Shown: positions 11,701-22,163, numbered from the stretch's first letter. The stretch: DNA of 64,000 nt from Hermodice carunculata (GCA_964020975.1 OZ026628.1:62122883-62186882); one strand, 5' to 3'. A program made the numbers and translations. Notes: generated by a model from the letters alone, not told the origin.

Positions 11701-14700
11701 GTACTTTGTTTCCTGTATGTTTGATACAGTGTATTCGTCCCTGAAAGTAGGCTGTACATGTAAATAAGGCTCACATAATTGGTTAGGCCTGCTTTGATAA
11801 GAACTGTCAAACCTACATGGGTTAAACAGGGGTTAAAAGTAAAAAGATACTTTGTAATTTGAAGTGTTACATTTTGACAAAAGGAATTTGCCAGCCACTT
11901 CAAAGGAAAATGACAGCAGAATGTGTTCATCTTAATGTTATACAAGATCATAAATGCTAAATTTTGTGGAAAATATTCATATTTCTTGTCAACCTGCCTC
12001 ATTGGGTGATGCTTGAAAATAAAATTCAAGGACTTTTCCAGGACCTTGTCCAAAATTCTGGATTTTCAAGGTTTTCAAGGCCTTGGAAATGAATGTAGCA
12101 AATTCAAGTACTTTCAAGCACTTCAAGTTCAAGGACCTGTGCAAACCCTGAATACAGGTGGTCTCTTATTGGAGGTACAATAACATGAAAAAGATTGACC
12201 TGGAGACCTAAGGAGTGTTCTAAATAGGCAGCTGGTCTTTCGATATGCTCTCCTACAAGAAGGGCCCTTGGGTCTTTTTAACATAGGAGGTGGTTCATTG
12301 AAGACTAGAGAAGATGCCATTTCAAGAGTTGCCCACAAATTGAGCGGGAATTAAAACACTGAACTATGACCTGTTGGACAAGCTTACATATAGTAGAGAT
12401 CATTCCAATATACATCCTACATGCACCAAGTCTGGACAGGAGCTGGTGAAGTAGTGAATGATTTTTGAGAAGTTCCAAGTTCAAAATGCAACTTCTTGAC
12501 AGATCTAGGGTCAACTGATGCAGACCCAACATATAAGCTTACCTCAGTGAAAAGTCAGATGAGCCACGAAAACAGAATGTAAATAATACTACATCTAATG
12601 GTTTTACTCTATGTACATGCATAAGCTGTTATCGCTATAAGGAATTAACAGAACTTATGTGGTTGGATAAAATTTCAAATTTCTCAAATAGAAAATGATA
12701 GCAGGTAAAGAGTGTTGAATTTGCATTTAGATAAAGGAGAAGGTGGAGAGTTTGATCATACGCCAAGTCTTCTCATGGCCCTGTGCTTTCGCATGGCCAC
12801 CTTTTCAGGGGCTGAGCACGACACAGTGAAAACTAGCGACAGTTCAATGTAAAGCATTTAAGAAATGAGGGTCGATTTTGTGTGTGTTATGGCATAATGA
12901 CGCGCGTGACTGAAGCTGACATCATGGGCGTGGCACACGCCTGTGCCTCACCTGATGCCAGCTTCAATCACCCGCGTCATTATGCCATAACTCACGCAAA
13001 AGAGACCCTCACTGCTAATTTACATTTCCCTCTCAATTTTTCTGGTCAATTACATGAAATTTAGAAATGTAATACATAGAATTAAAATAAATGACCAGAA
13101 ACTGATTTGCCCAGCTTGTTCCAAGTGTTAAGTTCTGGAAACCCAGATGGGCGTGGCTTACTGGAATGTGGGCGGGACACATGTGTTTTTGTCCCATAAC
13201 ACACAAGGCTCATGTGTTATGGTCTCATAACACACCAGGCTCTCTCCAATACTTGCAATGTTAAAACTTCGATTGAATGTAAATATTTACTGATGGGTCC
13301 ACCTGCGTAAATACATAGATCCTGCAACTTAGAAAATTAGGTCAAGGTCACCAAAATATAATCCAGTCAAGAAATGGTGTCAAGGTACAATTGAGGTAAA
13401 CCTGAGTGCCAGGCGGCCAGTGTTAATAGATCGGTTCATATGACTCAGGTTTAATCGGTTCACTTCAGCCCGAGTTCAGGAAGTGCACCCTGCTTTGTTT
13501 ACATTTTGTGCTCGACCGTGCTGGCCGGATTTAACATTGGCCCCATGGCACTCAGGTTCAATAGACCGGTTCATATGACTCAGGTTTAATCGGTTCACTT
13601 CGGCCCGAGTTCGGGAAGCGCACCCTGCTTTGTTTACATTTTGTGCTCAACCACGCTGGCCGGATTTAACATGGAAGGATCAGAAAGTAAACACAGGATT
13701 TGCTTGGGTTTAATGAAAAATCAAACTCTCAGCAAACTTAACATGCATATTTCACCACTGATGTGACATTTTAGTAGAAGATTTGCACTGTTCAGCACAA
13801 TCCATACTGTAATCACTAGCGTTAGCCGTGGCATCCGTTGTGAACATATGAAAGCGTGGGCCTGACTCGGCCACTTGCTGATTGGACAATCAGGCCAACA
13901 ATGGAATGCATAATTAATTACTGTCCCGGAAAAGTTTGGTACAAGTCGGTATGAACAGGTCTTTTGAGATAGTGCTTAAAAACAATATGGTGACAGAACC
14001 ACAGACAGATGATTGGACAGACAACCCGAAAACATAATGTGTCACCTGATGGGATGGATATGTAATAACAGAATTAATTACTGTAAATTGCCTTAATTTC
14101 ACTGATTTCTTATTTTCGCTTGTTTCGCTGATGGCAAAAAATTGTGAAAATGAAAACACGGTATTGAGTATTTCAACATCAAAATTATGTGAAAAAACAG
14201 TGAAATTAAAACTACTGTCAAGTATCAAAAATACAAAAAAACTGTGTAAATTTAAAAATGCAAAAGTAAAGCAATTTACAGTGAGGAATCATACTCACAC
14301 AAGGGCAGTTTATTTTTCTCAGAGTCCATCTGATTCTTTTCCAGAATATAACAATAAGCACCACAATAAAGACTTCCACCGATGCGGCAACTGTACATAT
14401 GATGATGACCTTTGTCTTCCAGAGGTCATCCTCCACTGCTATGATATTGATGCCTGCAAAATAATTTCTCATGAGATGTACGATTCCTGTTTTTCAGCAA
14501 AAAACATCAAGCCCTGTGAGAAAAAATGAAATCATATCAATTTATCAATCTCCCTGAATTTTACTTTTTATCTCCCGGATTTTAAGTTTGGCAGGATGTC
14601 TCACTTTGTTTCTTTTTGTTGCGGTACATGATGTAAAGGGATACATATCCATCATTTTCATACCATTCACAAAATTAAAGAGGTCACTGCAGTAAAAGTG

Positions 14701-17700
14701 AACAATTTAAGACTAACTGTAGTTGCTGGTCATTGCAGTAGAAAGTGAACAAAAGACTAACTGTAGTTACTGGTCATGGCAGTAGAAAGTGAACAAAGGA
14801 CCAACTGTAGTTACTGGTCATTGCAGTAGAAAGTGAACAAAGAACCAACTGTAGTTGCTGGTCATTGCAGTAGAAAGTGAACAAAAGACCAACTGTAGTT
14901 GCTGGTCATTGCAGTAGAAAGTGAACAAAAGACTAACTGTAGTTACTGGTCATTGCAGTAGAAAGTGAACAAAAGACCAACTTTAGTTGCTGGTCATTGC
15001 AGTAAAAGTGAACAAAAGACTAACTGTAGTTGCTGGTTGGTTTTATGACAGGGTGGTCTGGTATATCTCCCGGTCTCAACAGTTTGATCTGTACATCCAT
15101 ATCACTGTTTATTGTGGTGGTCTTCATGACCGAACTGTTGCGCGGCTTTGGAACATGCTTACGCAGGGCACCTGGGCACAGAGTCACCAAGCCTACAAAC
15201 ACATTGAATGTATTGTCATTACTCTCTCAAATAACAAAATTTTCTCACATCAAGAAATACGGACCAAAAATACCAGTGGCAGTGGACGTCAATGCTGTCC
15301 AAATGTAACTGTAAAATCATCAACTGATGCTGCAAGCATGAATATCCAAACTGTCAAAGTAGAGGTACATTTGTAACATTGTATTCATATTCATAGAGGC
15401 CCAGTCAACCTACTTTCAACTTCAAGGCATTCAAGGGTAAACTATGTATCACACAGGGCCTGAACAAAATGCATAACCTGTAATTTTGTCTGCATCCAAT
15501 GAGAAGACAAGGTGAAAGTGTTGATAAGAACAGATACACGGTGTCCCAAATAAGCCTGATGCGTAGCATATACACATGCATGCCCAACTGAACTGCAGTA
15601 AAACCTGGCTAAGTGGGCACCTGTGTTTAGTGGGCACTTTTGCCCTGTCCCACGGGTGCCCACTTAACACAGGTTTTCCTGTACATGTATTCTTACATTT
15701 GTTGAAAAAGAATAAGTGGCAATGTGGATAATGTGCAGTTCCCATTTTCAGCAAAGGTGATAGGTGCCATCATAATTGAAGGTTGCTGGTTGAAACATGC
15801 TGCCATTCCATGACTTAAATATAAATAAACTGTTTTCCCTTTATGCAACCTTTGTTGCACAACAAACAGCATTTTCAAATTAAACCTGGCTTTCAAAGTT
15901 CACCGTTGTTCAACATGGATTATGCACTTTTTTGTATCATAACCCATTTATACATTGTGCTGAAATTTAATTTGTGCATGCCTGTTCATTGGATTATGTT
16001 CTTAATGAACTTGACCAGGATGTCCGATGGAAAATAATAGGCTGACAGGATCTCTGTTATTGCTATCTACATGTTTGATTGATTCTGTTGAATGTTAGAA
16101 TTTTTCAGCATTTATTTTGATTTCATTTTTCTGTCATCAACATTCACTGTTAAAACACCTTTCCTTCCCACCAAAATATTCTGTAGTTTGTTTCTGTGCA
16201 ACATAAGTCTCATTGGCGATATGTTGTAGGAGAAACCAAGGCAACCTAGGCTTAAATTAACTGGATAACAAATATAAAAAACTCCACCAATTTGCAACAT
16301 ACAGAAGCCAAAATAGATGACACAAATTTGCCATTATCCTGAGCCTATTTTCACAAATATGATAAAAAAAAAAACAACCAACAGATGATATCAGTAACGG
16401 GAAATAAACAGGGAGAGGATGATCTTGACCTATTTGCAGACAGCGATAGCATCACCTGTAAACCTGGCTTTCAAAGTTCACCGTTGTTCAACACTTTCTG
16501 TGAATTTAGCAGTTGTTTCCACATTTGCTGTGGACGTAATATGTCTGATCAATAACTGCTGTTAATACAGTGACAGATCATATAGGTCTTCAGAATTTGT
16601 AACCAACTTGAGAAATAAGACAACAATCACTGCAGAATTTGACGACACCCTTAGATAATTCATGTTAAAATGAATTAGCCATTTGTAAATTTCCTTAGCC
16701 AAAACAATGAAACATTAGTATTTGGCTAATGGTACCAGCGGTCCATGTAATATTATGTCAGTCTCTCTGATAAATTTGGATTGTACATCATTGGTCATTT
16801 ATTTTATGCTACAGTGCAATACTAATATCAATACATGTACAAAAACATGTTTGTGTGAGTTTTACAAGAAAGCAAAAGCAAAAAATTATTGTACCATCCT
16901 GCACACGGTGCTTCAGCCACGAGTGCTTAAGGTGGGCATGGCCATTACTTTCCCTTCCCATTATTTGCAACTTAATAACTTTAAACAGCACTATTTACAA
17001 AAACCACATTGTAATTTCATATGGTGCACATATAACACAGGAAATTCCGAATTTTCATAAAGATTTGATTGCAAACCTCAGCTCAAAAAGTAACTCCTTT
17101 AGTGAAGCTTACATGTCCTTCACCATACAATACAGGGGCATTCCGTGGTATTTTTTTGTCGCGGACGGGACATTTTGCAGACTTCATTATCTTTTTTGAA
17201 ATATGTTCTTTAATAAGTCAAATGTCACAGATGGGACATTTTAAGCATTTGACACTCATTAAAATTTTAAATTCAAATTTTACTTTGGGTCAAACAAGGT
17301 TTTTGATATCCACCTACTCTATCATCATTTGTTTGGGAAAGTTTTGCAGAAAATCACAAAAGCATAAATGAACATAATTTGTAACATCCTGTCCATACAT
17401 ATAGCAGTGTTCCATGCAAGCTGTCCCGTCTGCGACATTCAATTTTTTTAAAAATAAGGGTCTAAATTCATTCAATTAGTTTTTTTAAAAGTTTTATTAT
17501 ATAGTTCTCATGGTGTTATTAAAGGATCGAAAATATCTTTTTGAAATATGTCCTGGTTTTTGCATGAGGCTAACTTTAATAAGTCAAACGTCGCGGACGG
17601 GACATTTTAAGCATATGACACTAATTAAAATTTTAAATTTAAATTTTACTTTGGGTCAAACAAGGTTTTTCATATCCACCTACTCTATCATCATTAGTCT

Positions 17701-18447
17701 AGAAAGTTTTGCAGAAAATCACAAAATCATGCAAGATAGAACATAATTTGTAATGTCCCGTCCGCGACACCAGTTTTGAATTATTTAAAGTGATGAAGGC
17801 AGGAGATGAAAATTCATCTCTGCTCTTCTAAATATAATATCTTAGCTTTGAATTTTTTTACATACAGACAACTTTCAACTACTTTTAATTTTAGAAGGTC
17901 ATGTCCACATTACCACGGAATGCCCCTATAATGGGAATAAATAACCCAAGTCCCAGAGAATTTGTGTACACATTGGGTTGTATCTTCAGCTTATAGTATC
18001 ACAAAGGGAATTGTAAATCATGATCCTCAAATTTGAGATACTTTACAAATATGCATACCTTCTGACTGGTCAAGCTCAATCTCTGGGATTCTACCCAAAT
18101 TTATGCACTGCTAAATTTACAGCAGACTACAGGCCAAAACAAAAGTAAAGCAGTCTTACAGCCGTACTTGTCCACAGCACAAGTGATTTTGGAAGTTCTT
18201 CCACTCCTTTAGATAAAATTGCCTGTCCTCATTACGTCTAATTCACACAGCAAATTTTGGAAAATGAACAAAGATCACAGGAGCTTAAATTACACTGCCG
18301 AGTCTACAGAGAAAATGGCTAAAAGGAATAGCACTAGGCCAAGGCGATGTGTCTGCTTAATACCTACCACAGAAAAAATACAGGAGCAGCAACCTTTCTT
18401 GTGATGTTCCATTTGCCATCTCTCACAATTCTTTCCACCTCTTCATC
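8363..18447 (-). CDS. Spliced gene for a probable single-pass (type I) membrane protein, family not recognised
   Basis: Six minus-strand exons join with matching splice phases: 18447-18368 (phase 0 to 2), 18206-18160 (2 to 1), 15192-15106 (1 to 1), 14453-14299 (1 to 0), 10932-10863 (0 to 1) and 8715-8363 (1 to 0). The conceptual product has an extracellular part with an NIT glycosylation site and the cysteine-bearing word ITCAVDKYGC, then one strong membrane helix, a basic stop-transfer stretch, a charged segment and a Ser/Thr/Pro/Glu tail with decapeptide repeats. The last three exons are the most secure. Signal peptide and main ectodomain exons were not found and may lie between 18.5 and 25 kb. 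It may be an adhesion or immune-type receptor, but nothing seen proves that. Confidence 0.6.
8792..8969. mobile_element. MITE with terminal inverted repeats and TA target site
   Basis: The ends CAGTGGTCCCCCTCTTAT and ATAAGAGGGGGACCACTG are near-perfect inverted repeats, flanked by TA on both sides (8790-8791 and 8970-8971). The 178-bp interior is non-coding and itself partly palindromic (AAGAGGGTGGCCTCT-type words repeat). A TA target duplication fits a Tc1/mariner-like or related non-autonomous element. It sits in the intron between the tail exon and the charged exon of the minus-strand gene. Confidence 0.85.
9573..10690 (+). mobile_element. CAAGAG-type repeat, family B
   Basis: The element starts AAACAAGAGGCCAATGGGCT with a small GGCC..GGGC hairpin, like the head of family A, and ends near 10690 in GGTCAGCAGAGCTCATAAAA. 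A GACC/GACA-rich stretch (ATGGACCAATGGACCGACAG) precedes the tail, in the place where family A has its GACGGACG run. The interior has scattered words such as GGTCACC and AAATTTGGTGAAGATCACC, typical of degenerate internal modules. No coding capacity and no inverted terminal repeats. It lies in an intron of the minus-strand gene. Another tail of this type is at 50.2 kb. Confidence 0.6.
10863..10932 (-). CDS. Exon: charged juxtamembrane segment
   Basis: This 70-bp exon lies between the acceptor TGTGGTTACAG and the donor CAG|GTATTA on the minus strand, phase 0 to 1. It encodes DRRRRHSEQHEAMEREEQ and GQPDT. The phase joins the membrane exon upstream and the tail exon downstream without a frame change. 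The basic run continues the stop-transfer region of the preceding exon (KRIRWTLRK), which supports the order membrane, basic, acidic, tail. No domain recognised. Confidence 0.7.
11213..12150. mobile_element. hAT-like non-autonomous DNA transposon
   Basis: The ends CAGGGTTCATACAGGTTCGTGAA-type and its inverted partner (CAGGGTTTGCACAGGTCCTTGAA-type) are inverted repeats of about 23 bp with a few mismatches. The six bases AATACA flank both sides (11207-11212 and 12151-12156) as a target duplication. Subterminal regions are rich in TTCAAGGAC/TTCAAG words, as in many hAT MITEs. The 938-bp interior has no transposase. hAT elements usually make 8-bp duplications, so 6 bp is short; outer mutations could explain it. 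The flanking DNA (GGTCTAAAACTGGTCAC and GGTGGTCTCTTATTGGAGG) looks like pieces of an older element that it interrupted. Confidence 0.7.
12866..13011. mobile_element. Palindromic MITE, 146 bp
   Basis: Two arms of about 58 bp are inverted copies (outer TGAGGGTC, inner TTATGGCATAATGACGCG, then GAAGCTG) around a spacer near GCACACGCC. Such a near-complete hairpin is typical of a fold-back MITE. No clear target duplication was seen. CpG content is much higher than in the surroundings. Confidence 0.7.
13425..13672 (+). repeat. Two tandem copies of a 135-bp unit
   Basis: Copies start at 13425 and 13560 with AATAGA(T/C)CGGTTCATATG and run through CACCCTGCTTTGTTTAC to GGCCGGATTTAACAT. They are about 94 percent alike by eye. 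The first half of each copy holds CGGTTCATATGACTCAGG and GGTTCACTTC. Non-coding; intronic in the minus-strand gene. Confidence 0.8.
14299..14453 (-). CDS. Exon: single transmembrane helix
   Basis: The exon runs from the acceptor TTATTTTGCAG to the consensus donor GTGAGT on the minus strand; 155 bp, phase 1 to 0. It encodes INIIAVEDDLWKTK, then the hydrophobic helix VIIICTVAASVEVFIVVLIV (IFW follows), then the basic stop-transfer KRIRWTLRK and INCPC. An acidic/polar outside flank and a strongly basic inside flank predict N-out, C-in, that is, type I topology. The CPC motif close to the inner face could be palmitoylated (inference). Phases match the exons on both sides. Confidence 0.78.
14686..15034 (+). 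repeat. Minisatellite, about eight units of 44 bp
   Basis: The unit GGTCATTGCAGTAGAAAGTG followed by AACAAAAGACTAACTGTAGT and TGCT repeats head to tail from about 14686 to 15034 with small substitutions; the first and last units are slightly shorter. Units are contiguous, with no spacers. It lies in the intron between the membrane exon and the preceding candidate exon. Confidence 0.9.
15106..15192 (-). CDS. Candidate symmetric (1-1) exon of the membrane-protein gene
   Basis: The acceptor GTGTTTGTAG and a weaker donor ACA|GTGATA bound 87 bp, phase 1 to 1, so the exon could be included or skipped without changing the frame. It encodes LVTLCPGALRKHVPKPRN, an NSS glycosylation site and VMKTTTIN. 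It joins the membrane exon in frame as TTTINSINIIAVEDD. An alternative donor (TGC|GTAAGC) would give a shorter exon in another frame. Moderately supported by phase; the weak donor is the doubt. Confidence 0.45.
15596..15681. mobile_element. Short fold-back MITE, 86 bp
   Basis: The ends CAGTAAAACCTGGCTAAGTG and its inverted partner (CACTTAACACAGGTTTTCCTG) form about 25-bp inverted repeats that include GTGGGCACC. The middle repeats the word GTGGGCAC again. The target duplication is not clear. Ends of this kind are shared with many small invertebrate MITEs. Confidence 0.65.
15881..16493 (+). repeat. Exact 35-bp direct repeat at 578-bp spacing
   Basis: TAAACCTGGCTTTCAAAGTT followed by CACCGTTGTTCAACA is present without change at 15881-15915 and 16459-16493. 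The DNA between shows no transposon ends and no exon. The exact match in otherwise diverged intron DNA suggests a recent copy event or a slipped or recombined segment. Confidence 0.85.
17134..17927. mobile_element. Non-autonomous DNA transposon with 17-bp TIRs and internal duplication
   Basis: AGGGGCATTCCGTGGTA at the left end and its exact complement at the right end bound 794 bp. Inside, a block of about 210 bp (TTTTGAAATATGT... to CAGAAAATCACAAAA) occurs twice with a period near 350 bp. The word GTCGCGGACGGGACATT appears near 17158 and 17590, a decayed form near 17229, and complements near 17424 and 17753. No protein is encoded. The target duplication is uncertain. CpG-rich words inside very AT-rich DNA set it apart from the intron around it. 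Confidence 0.75.
18059..18110 (-). CDS. Alternative candidate exon of the membrane-protein gene
   Basis: An acceptor ending AAATTTAG and a donor GAAG|GTATGC bound 52 bp, phase 0 to 1, encoding QCINLGRIPEIELDQSE. Its phase also fits the membrane exon (giving SEGINIIAV). It starts only 50 bp from the candidate exon at 18160-18206, too close for both to be used in the same transcript, so the two are alternatives or one is chance. Confidence 0.3.
18160..18206 (-). CDS. Candidate 47-bp exon with Ig-like cysteine strand
   Basis: The acceptor TTTTATCTAAAG is weak; the donor GGCT|GTAAGA is good. Phase 2 to 1. It joins the preceding exon as FFLWSGRTSKITCAVDKYG. The word KITCAVDKYG resembles the strand around a conserved cysteine in Ig-like folds, but it is too short to call a domain. 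Phases agree with both neighbours. Confidence 0.4.
18368..18447 (-). CDS. Candidate ectodomain exon of the membrane-protein gene
   Basis: A strong acceptor (17 pyrimidines, then AG) and a donor CTGTG|GTAGGT bound 80 bp, phase 0 to 2. Only one frame is open: DEEVERIVRDGKWNITRKVA, then APVFFL. NIT is a glycosylation sequon. If the donor were skipped the frame would stop two codons later, which leaves the possibility of a terminal exon of another transcript. It is the most 5' coding exon I could connect to the gene; earlier ectodomain exons were not found. Confidence 0.55.
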
Positions 18448-19345
18448 CTAAAAAAAAAAAAAAAAAGATAGGAAAAGCAGCCAAGGCATAACAGCCTAAT
18501 CAATCAAGTAGCATATCATATATATAGCACATAAAAATTTCATTCATAACGGAGCCCTTGGAAGGGCAATAAAGGCAGGTGTTATGGCTTACATGTCTGC
18601 TGTTTTGTATCACATATATACAGCGGTGTCAAGTTGCCCAACATATAAACTGCTTAAGCCGAAAAATGTTCCAAAAAACGGTCCTATTATGTTATAATAG
18701 AGGAAACTGGTGAAAAAGTAGGAGATAGACAAACTTGAGTGATTTATATCACTAGAAAAATGGGAGATCTCCCGCCAAATCGGGAGACTTGGCACCTCTG
18801 CATATAGTCCAATGCTGTACCATAGTTGGTAAGGAGCACCACTGCTGCCTTAACTGTCACCTTGTTCTTTAAATCCCCAGCAGGTTGTTGCTGTTTTCTG
18901 TACTTTGAAGTAAACTGCCACGTCCCCATTCTGGCCACTGTTTGGTTTGCAAATAAAGTCATCATTCTATTTTCAATTGCCACTGTTTCTTATTCCTCTC
19001 CATGCAATGCCATGTCTGTTTGGCCGGTTGTCACCTTGCTGCGCCATTTGAAATTGGACTGAATTCCATTTATAGAAAAATACAGCAATTGACCTGAGCA
19101 TGGAAGTGTCGGGTGGTTACGCTTCTCTACATATTTCTGGCTTCTTTTTTGCCTGAAACAGGATATTCCATAGCAAAAATATGGAATAAATACAAACCAT
19201 CATTCACATGTGTTCCTGGTCAGGACTCCATGATTCTGCACAAGGACATCATTTGCCGCTTCACGGCTCGTGGTTTCCTGCTAAGAATCATTTCGTCCCA
19301 ACCAGAAACACCGCTGAAGACAGTTTGTATAACTGGCATATATGT

Positions 19346-19429
19346 AGTAAAACCTCCCCATATCGAACGACCGTGGGACTGAACAAAAGTGTTCAGAACA
19401 GGGAGGAGTTTGGTTCAGGGAGGTTTACA
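19346..19429. mobile_element. Possible small MITE
   Basis: AGTAAAACCTCCCC on the left and GGGAGGTTTAC on the right form short inverted repeats about 60 bp apart, with GAACA/TTCAG words inside. It resembles the fold-back MITEs at 8.8 and 15.6 kb but the arms are short and no target duplication is clear. Confidence 0.35.
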
Positions 19430-19735
19430 TGGTGGCCTCTCGTTTTACCAACCAAACTATACAGATACCACCTGAGGTGCATGTAATTATGGTGGAAGAT
19501 AATCATGCTAACTACATGTATGTGCATTATTAAACAAATTAACAACAAACAAATAAATACTGCAACTTTTTATTCTTTGGGAAAGATGTACTGTTGAACA
19601 CCTGTTGCCTCTTCTACAGATAGCAACAACACAGTGAAAGTGTCAATGTCACTTAGCACCTTGCTTCTATCCTCTATTGTATTTAACAGGACTAGTTTCC
19701 TGTGTGTCTTTTAAAACCATTCTAAAAAACAGTAA

Positions 19736-20391
19736 GGCCAGCCTTAAAAATATTTCTGTTTCGTATAACGCGCTGACTTGACCATAGCGCAATAAAACTC
19801 TTAATCCACGTCCCTGCACATACACACAAAAGAGGTGTGTTCATGACTTGTAATATTTACTCTCGGAACCCTCATCACACACCCCTCCCCTCCCCTGCTG
19901 TTGTCAAGTGAAAATTAAAACTGCACATTTGTATTTGATATCTTACTCTTTTTCTTCTGTGATATTTTAAAAAAAGGGCAACTTTATAATTACGCTAATC
20001 CTTTGTTTCTTGAAGCCATGTACATGTACATGTTTAAAATAGCAAAAGACCCACCCCAATTCAAGCCAAGCCGAGGTGTATTTACAGTAGGGCTACTCTG
20101 TCTCAGTGCCAGCAAACCAGCCTGAAGCATATATTGTCCTGCTACAACCTCATCTGTGGCAGTCTCTTGCTTTAATACAGATTTAATAAAAAATTTTGAA
20201 CCTGGAATCTTGTTTATCTTGTATCAATACTAAGTCCATCAGTCCCCGTACTGGCATGATGCCCATACTGCAGTAATACGTAGTAGGTATGTGTAGTTAA
20301 AAAAAAAAAATTAAAAAAAAAAAATCCTCCCTGCCGCATCAAATTTTTCAAGGCCTTGTTATACGAAACAGAAATATTTTTAAGGCTGGCC
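19736..20391. mobile_element. PIF/Harbinger-type MITE with TAA target duplication
   Basis: The left end GGCCAGCCTTAAAAATATTT continues CTGTTTCGTATAAC and is repeated exactly, inverted, at the right end (34 bp). TAA flanks both sides (19733-19735 and 20392-20394), the 3-bp target duplication known for PIF/Harbinger elements. The 656-bp interior codes for nothing recognisable and contains an A-rich tract near 20300. The perfect arms suggest a fairly recent insertion. Confidence 0.85.
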
Positions 20392-20394
20392 TAA

Positions 20395-21600
20395 CTTACA
20401 AATTAAATCATAAAGCTTGTTTCACGAAAGCCAGGTGATTTAATTTCAAGTCGTATCAGTAGACTGAAATGAGCAACAGAACAAGGTACCTGAACAAATA
20501 TGATTTATGATCACAATGATAGTGTTGAACTTGAAGCAGATATATATATGATCAGCTTACAAGACTGGACCATTACATGTCTATAAACTTGATCAGTCAG
20601 AATAGCAGGTCCCTGATCAGTGACTGTGTACATGTGCATGTAATTCAAATTATGGGACCTTGATGGTACATGATGTGAGCAAATGCATGTACTGTATGTT
20701 ACAACGTACTTTGAAAATATATTGGTACATGTATGCATTTCAACTTCCCTCTATCATAGGCTATTTGCTTGCTGCACAAAGAAAAGCATGATGTTGATCA
20801 ACCAGTAGGAGTCTGTGCCAAAAGTTTTTTTCCATTATCAGTTATTTCGCTCAAATTTCAAATACTTTAACATGTAACTTGCTAGCATTTTCTATTGGTC
20901 CTGGGAATTTTGGTCGGTAAAAACCAAACGACCAGTATTTTTGATACGGACTGCAGTAGTACAAATTCCCACACTTGTTTTTCATCCAAGGTACTGTCCA
21001 TAATTGAATACTTTTTCCCAAGTGCACAAAAAGTAAACATTTTGGGGGCCCCTCACCCCCTAAAACGTATTCTTGATATTTTTTTTTCTTCATCAGTTGT
21101 AAGCTTGGCTTATTTGGCTGTTGGAGCATTTGCATGTGGCTTAGTGAGAGGGGAGAACAGAAAAGGATTGTTTTATCATAGAACTATATTGTGAAAAAAA
21201 ACAGGTCAAATTTTGATAGAACACACTATTTGTACATTAGCAGTGGGTGAAGTAGTATAGGGTCTACTTCAGACATATATTACTGCTTCACTCATGTTGT
21301 CTGTCCATTTCTCCCAGAAAATTAAAATAAAACAAAATACTTTTCTATCTAAACCAAACTATATTTGGGACAATGGAATAAAATACAGGATTTAAAAATA
21401 AGCAGTTTCCCCCCAGCTTAAAAGTGTACACATCGGTTTGACCATCCTCCGCCAGTTTTATACACTTGCAAAAATGTTGACATTTTTGGATGGACCATAA
21501 CTATGACTGAAAGAAGGAAAAACAAACAACACCCCCCCCCCCCCATTATGACCTGGTTTACACAGCAAGAACTTTTCACAAATACAATCGGACATGAACA
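20395..21600. other. Unassigned intronic or intergenic DNA
   Basis: A minus-strand GTAAGT donor-like site at 20393-20398 overlaps the MITE edge, but the frame before it is closed. A plus-strand acceptor-like tract (TTTTTTTTTCTTCATCAG, near 21090) has no supported exon after it. Nothing else recognised. Confidence 0.4.
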
Positions 21601-22163
21601 CAGGGCTGGGCAACCTGTCGCAAATTCGCAAAAAAATGCGACACAAAGGTTCAAAAATGCGACAAAACATTTTGCGACAAAGTTGCCAATGTTTAAAAAA
21701 AAAAAAAACGCATTTGATACTGGCATTCCAGGAGCAATTTCCGAGTCAGTGTCCATATTGCCCTTCCCAGTTCCGCTTTGCAGTTTACATTTTACATGTA
21801 CCGACTGAAACCGGAAGTTGCAGGTTTTCAAGTTGGCAAATTCAAACGGGAGCACAATGTAGAACAAGCCAGCAAAACTTTAAAAGATGGCAAAGAAACA
21901 AGTTTCTATTCACTCATTTTTAGCAGCTATGTAAATTTAACTGTAGATTAGTCATAGATTGCATGTAATTCGTTTAGAAAGAGCTGGCAATTTTCTGTAA
22001 TGTGCGATGTATAGCATGAGAATTGTACTACAGTTTACTCTGATTATTTGATGCATTGCTGGTGTGTAGATTTTTTAAGTGGGCCTTTTTTAAATTTCAG
22101 GGACGTTGGGTGCTTTAACTTAGCTATAATTAAGAATAATCATGAATTTTAAGAATAAGATCA

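Noticed and set aside
14686-15034. CRISPR-like array
   Set aside because: Units are contiguous with no unique spacers and the context is eukaryotic; it is a minisatellite.
15030-15308. Plus-strand frames of 92-129 codons over the minus-strand exon at 15.1 kb
   Set aside because: They have no splice pair and are probably shadows of the minus-strand exon and its flanks.
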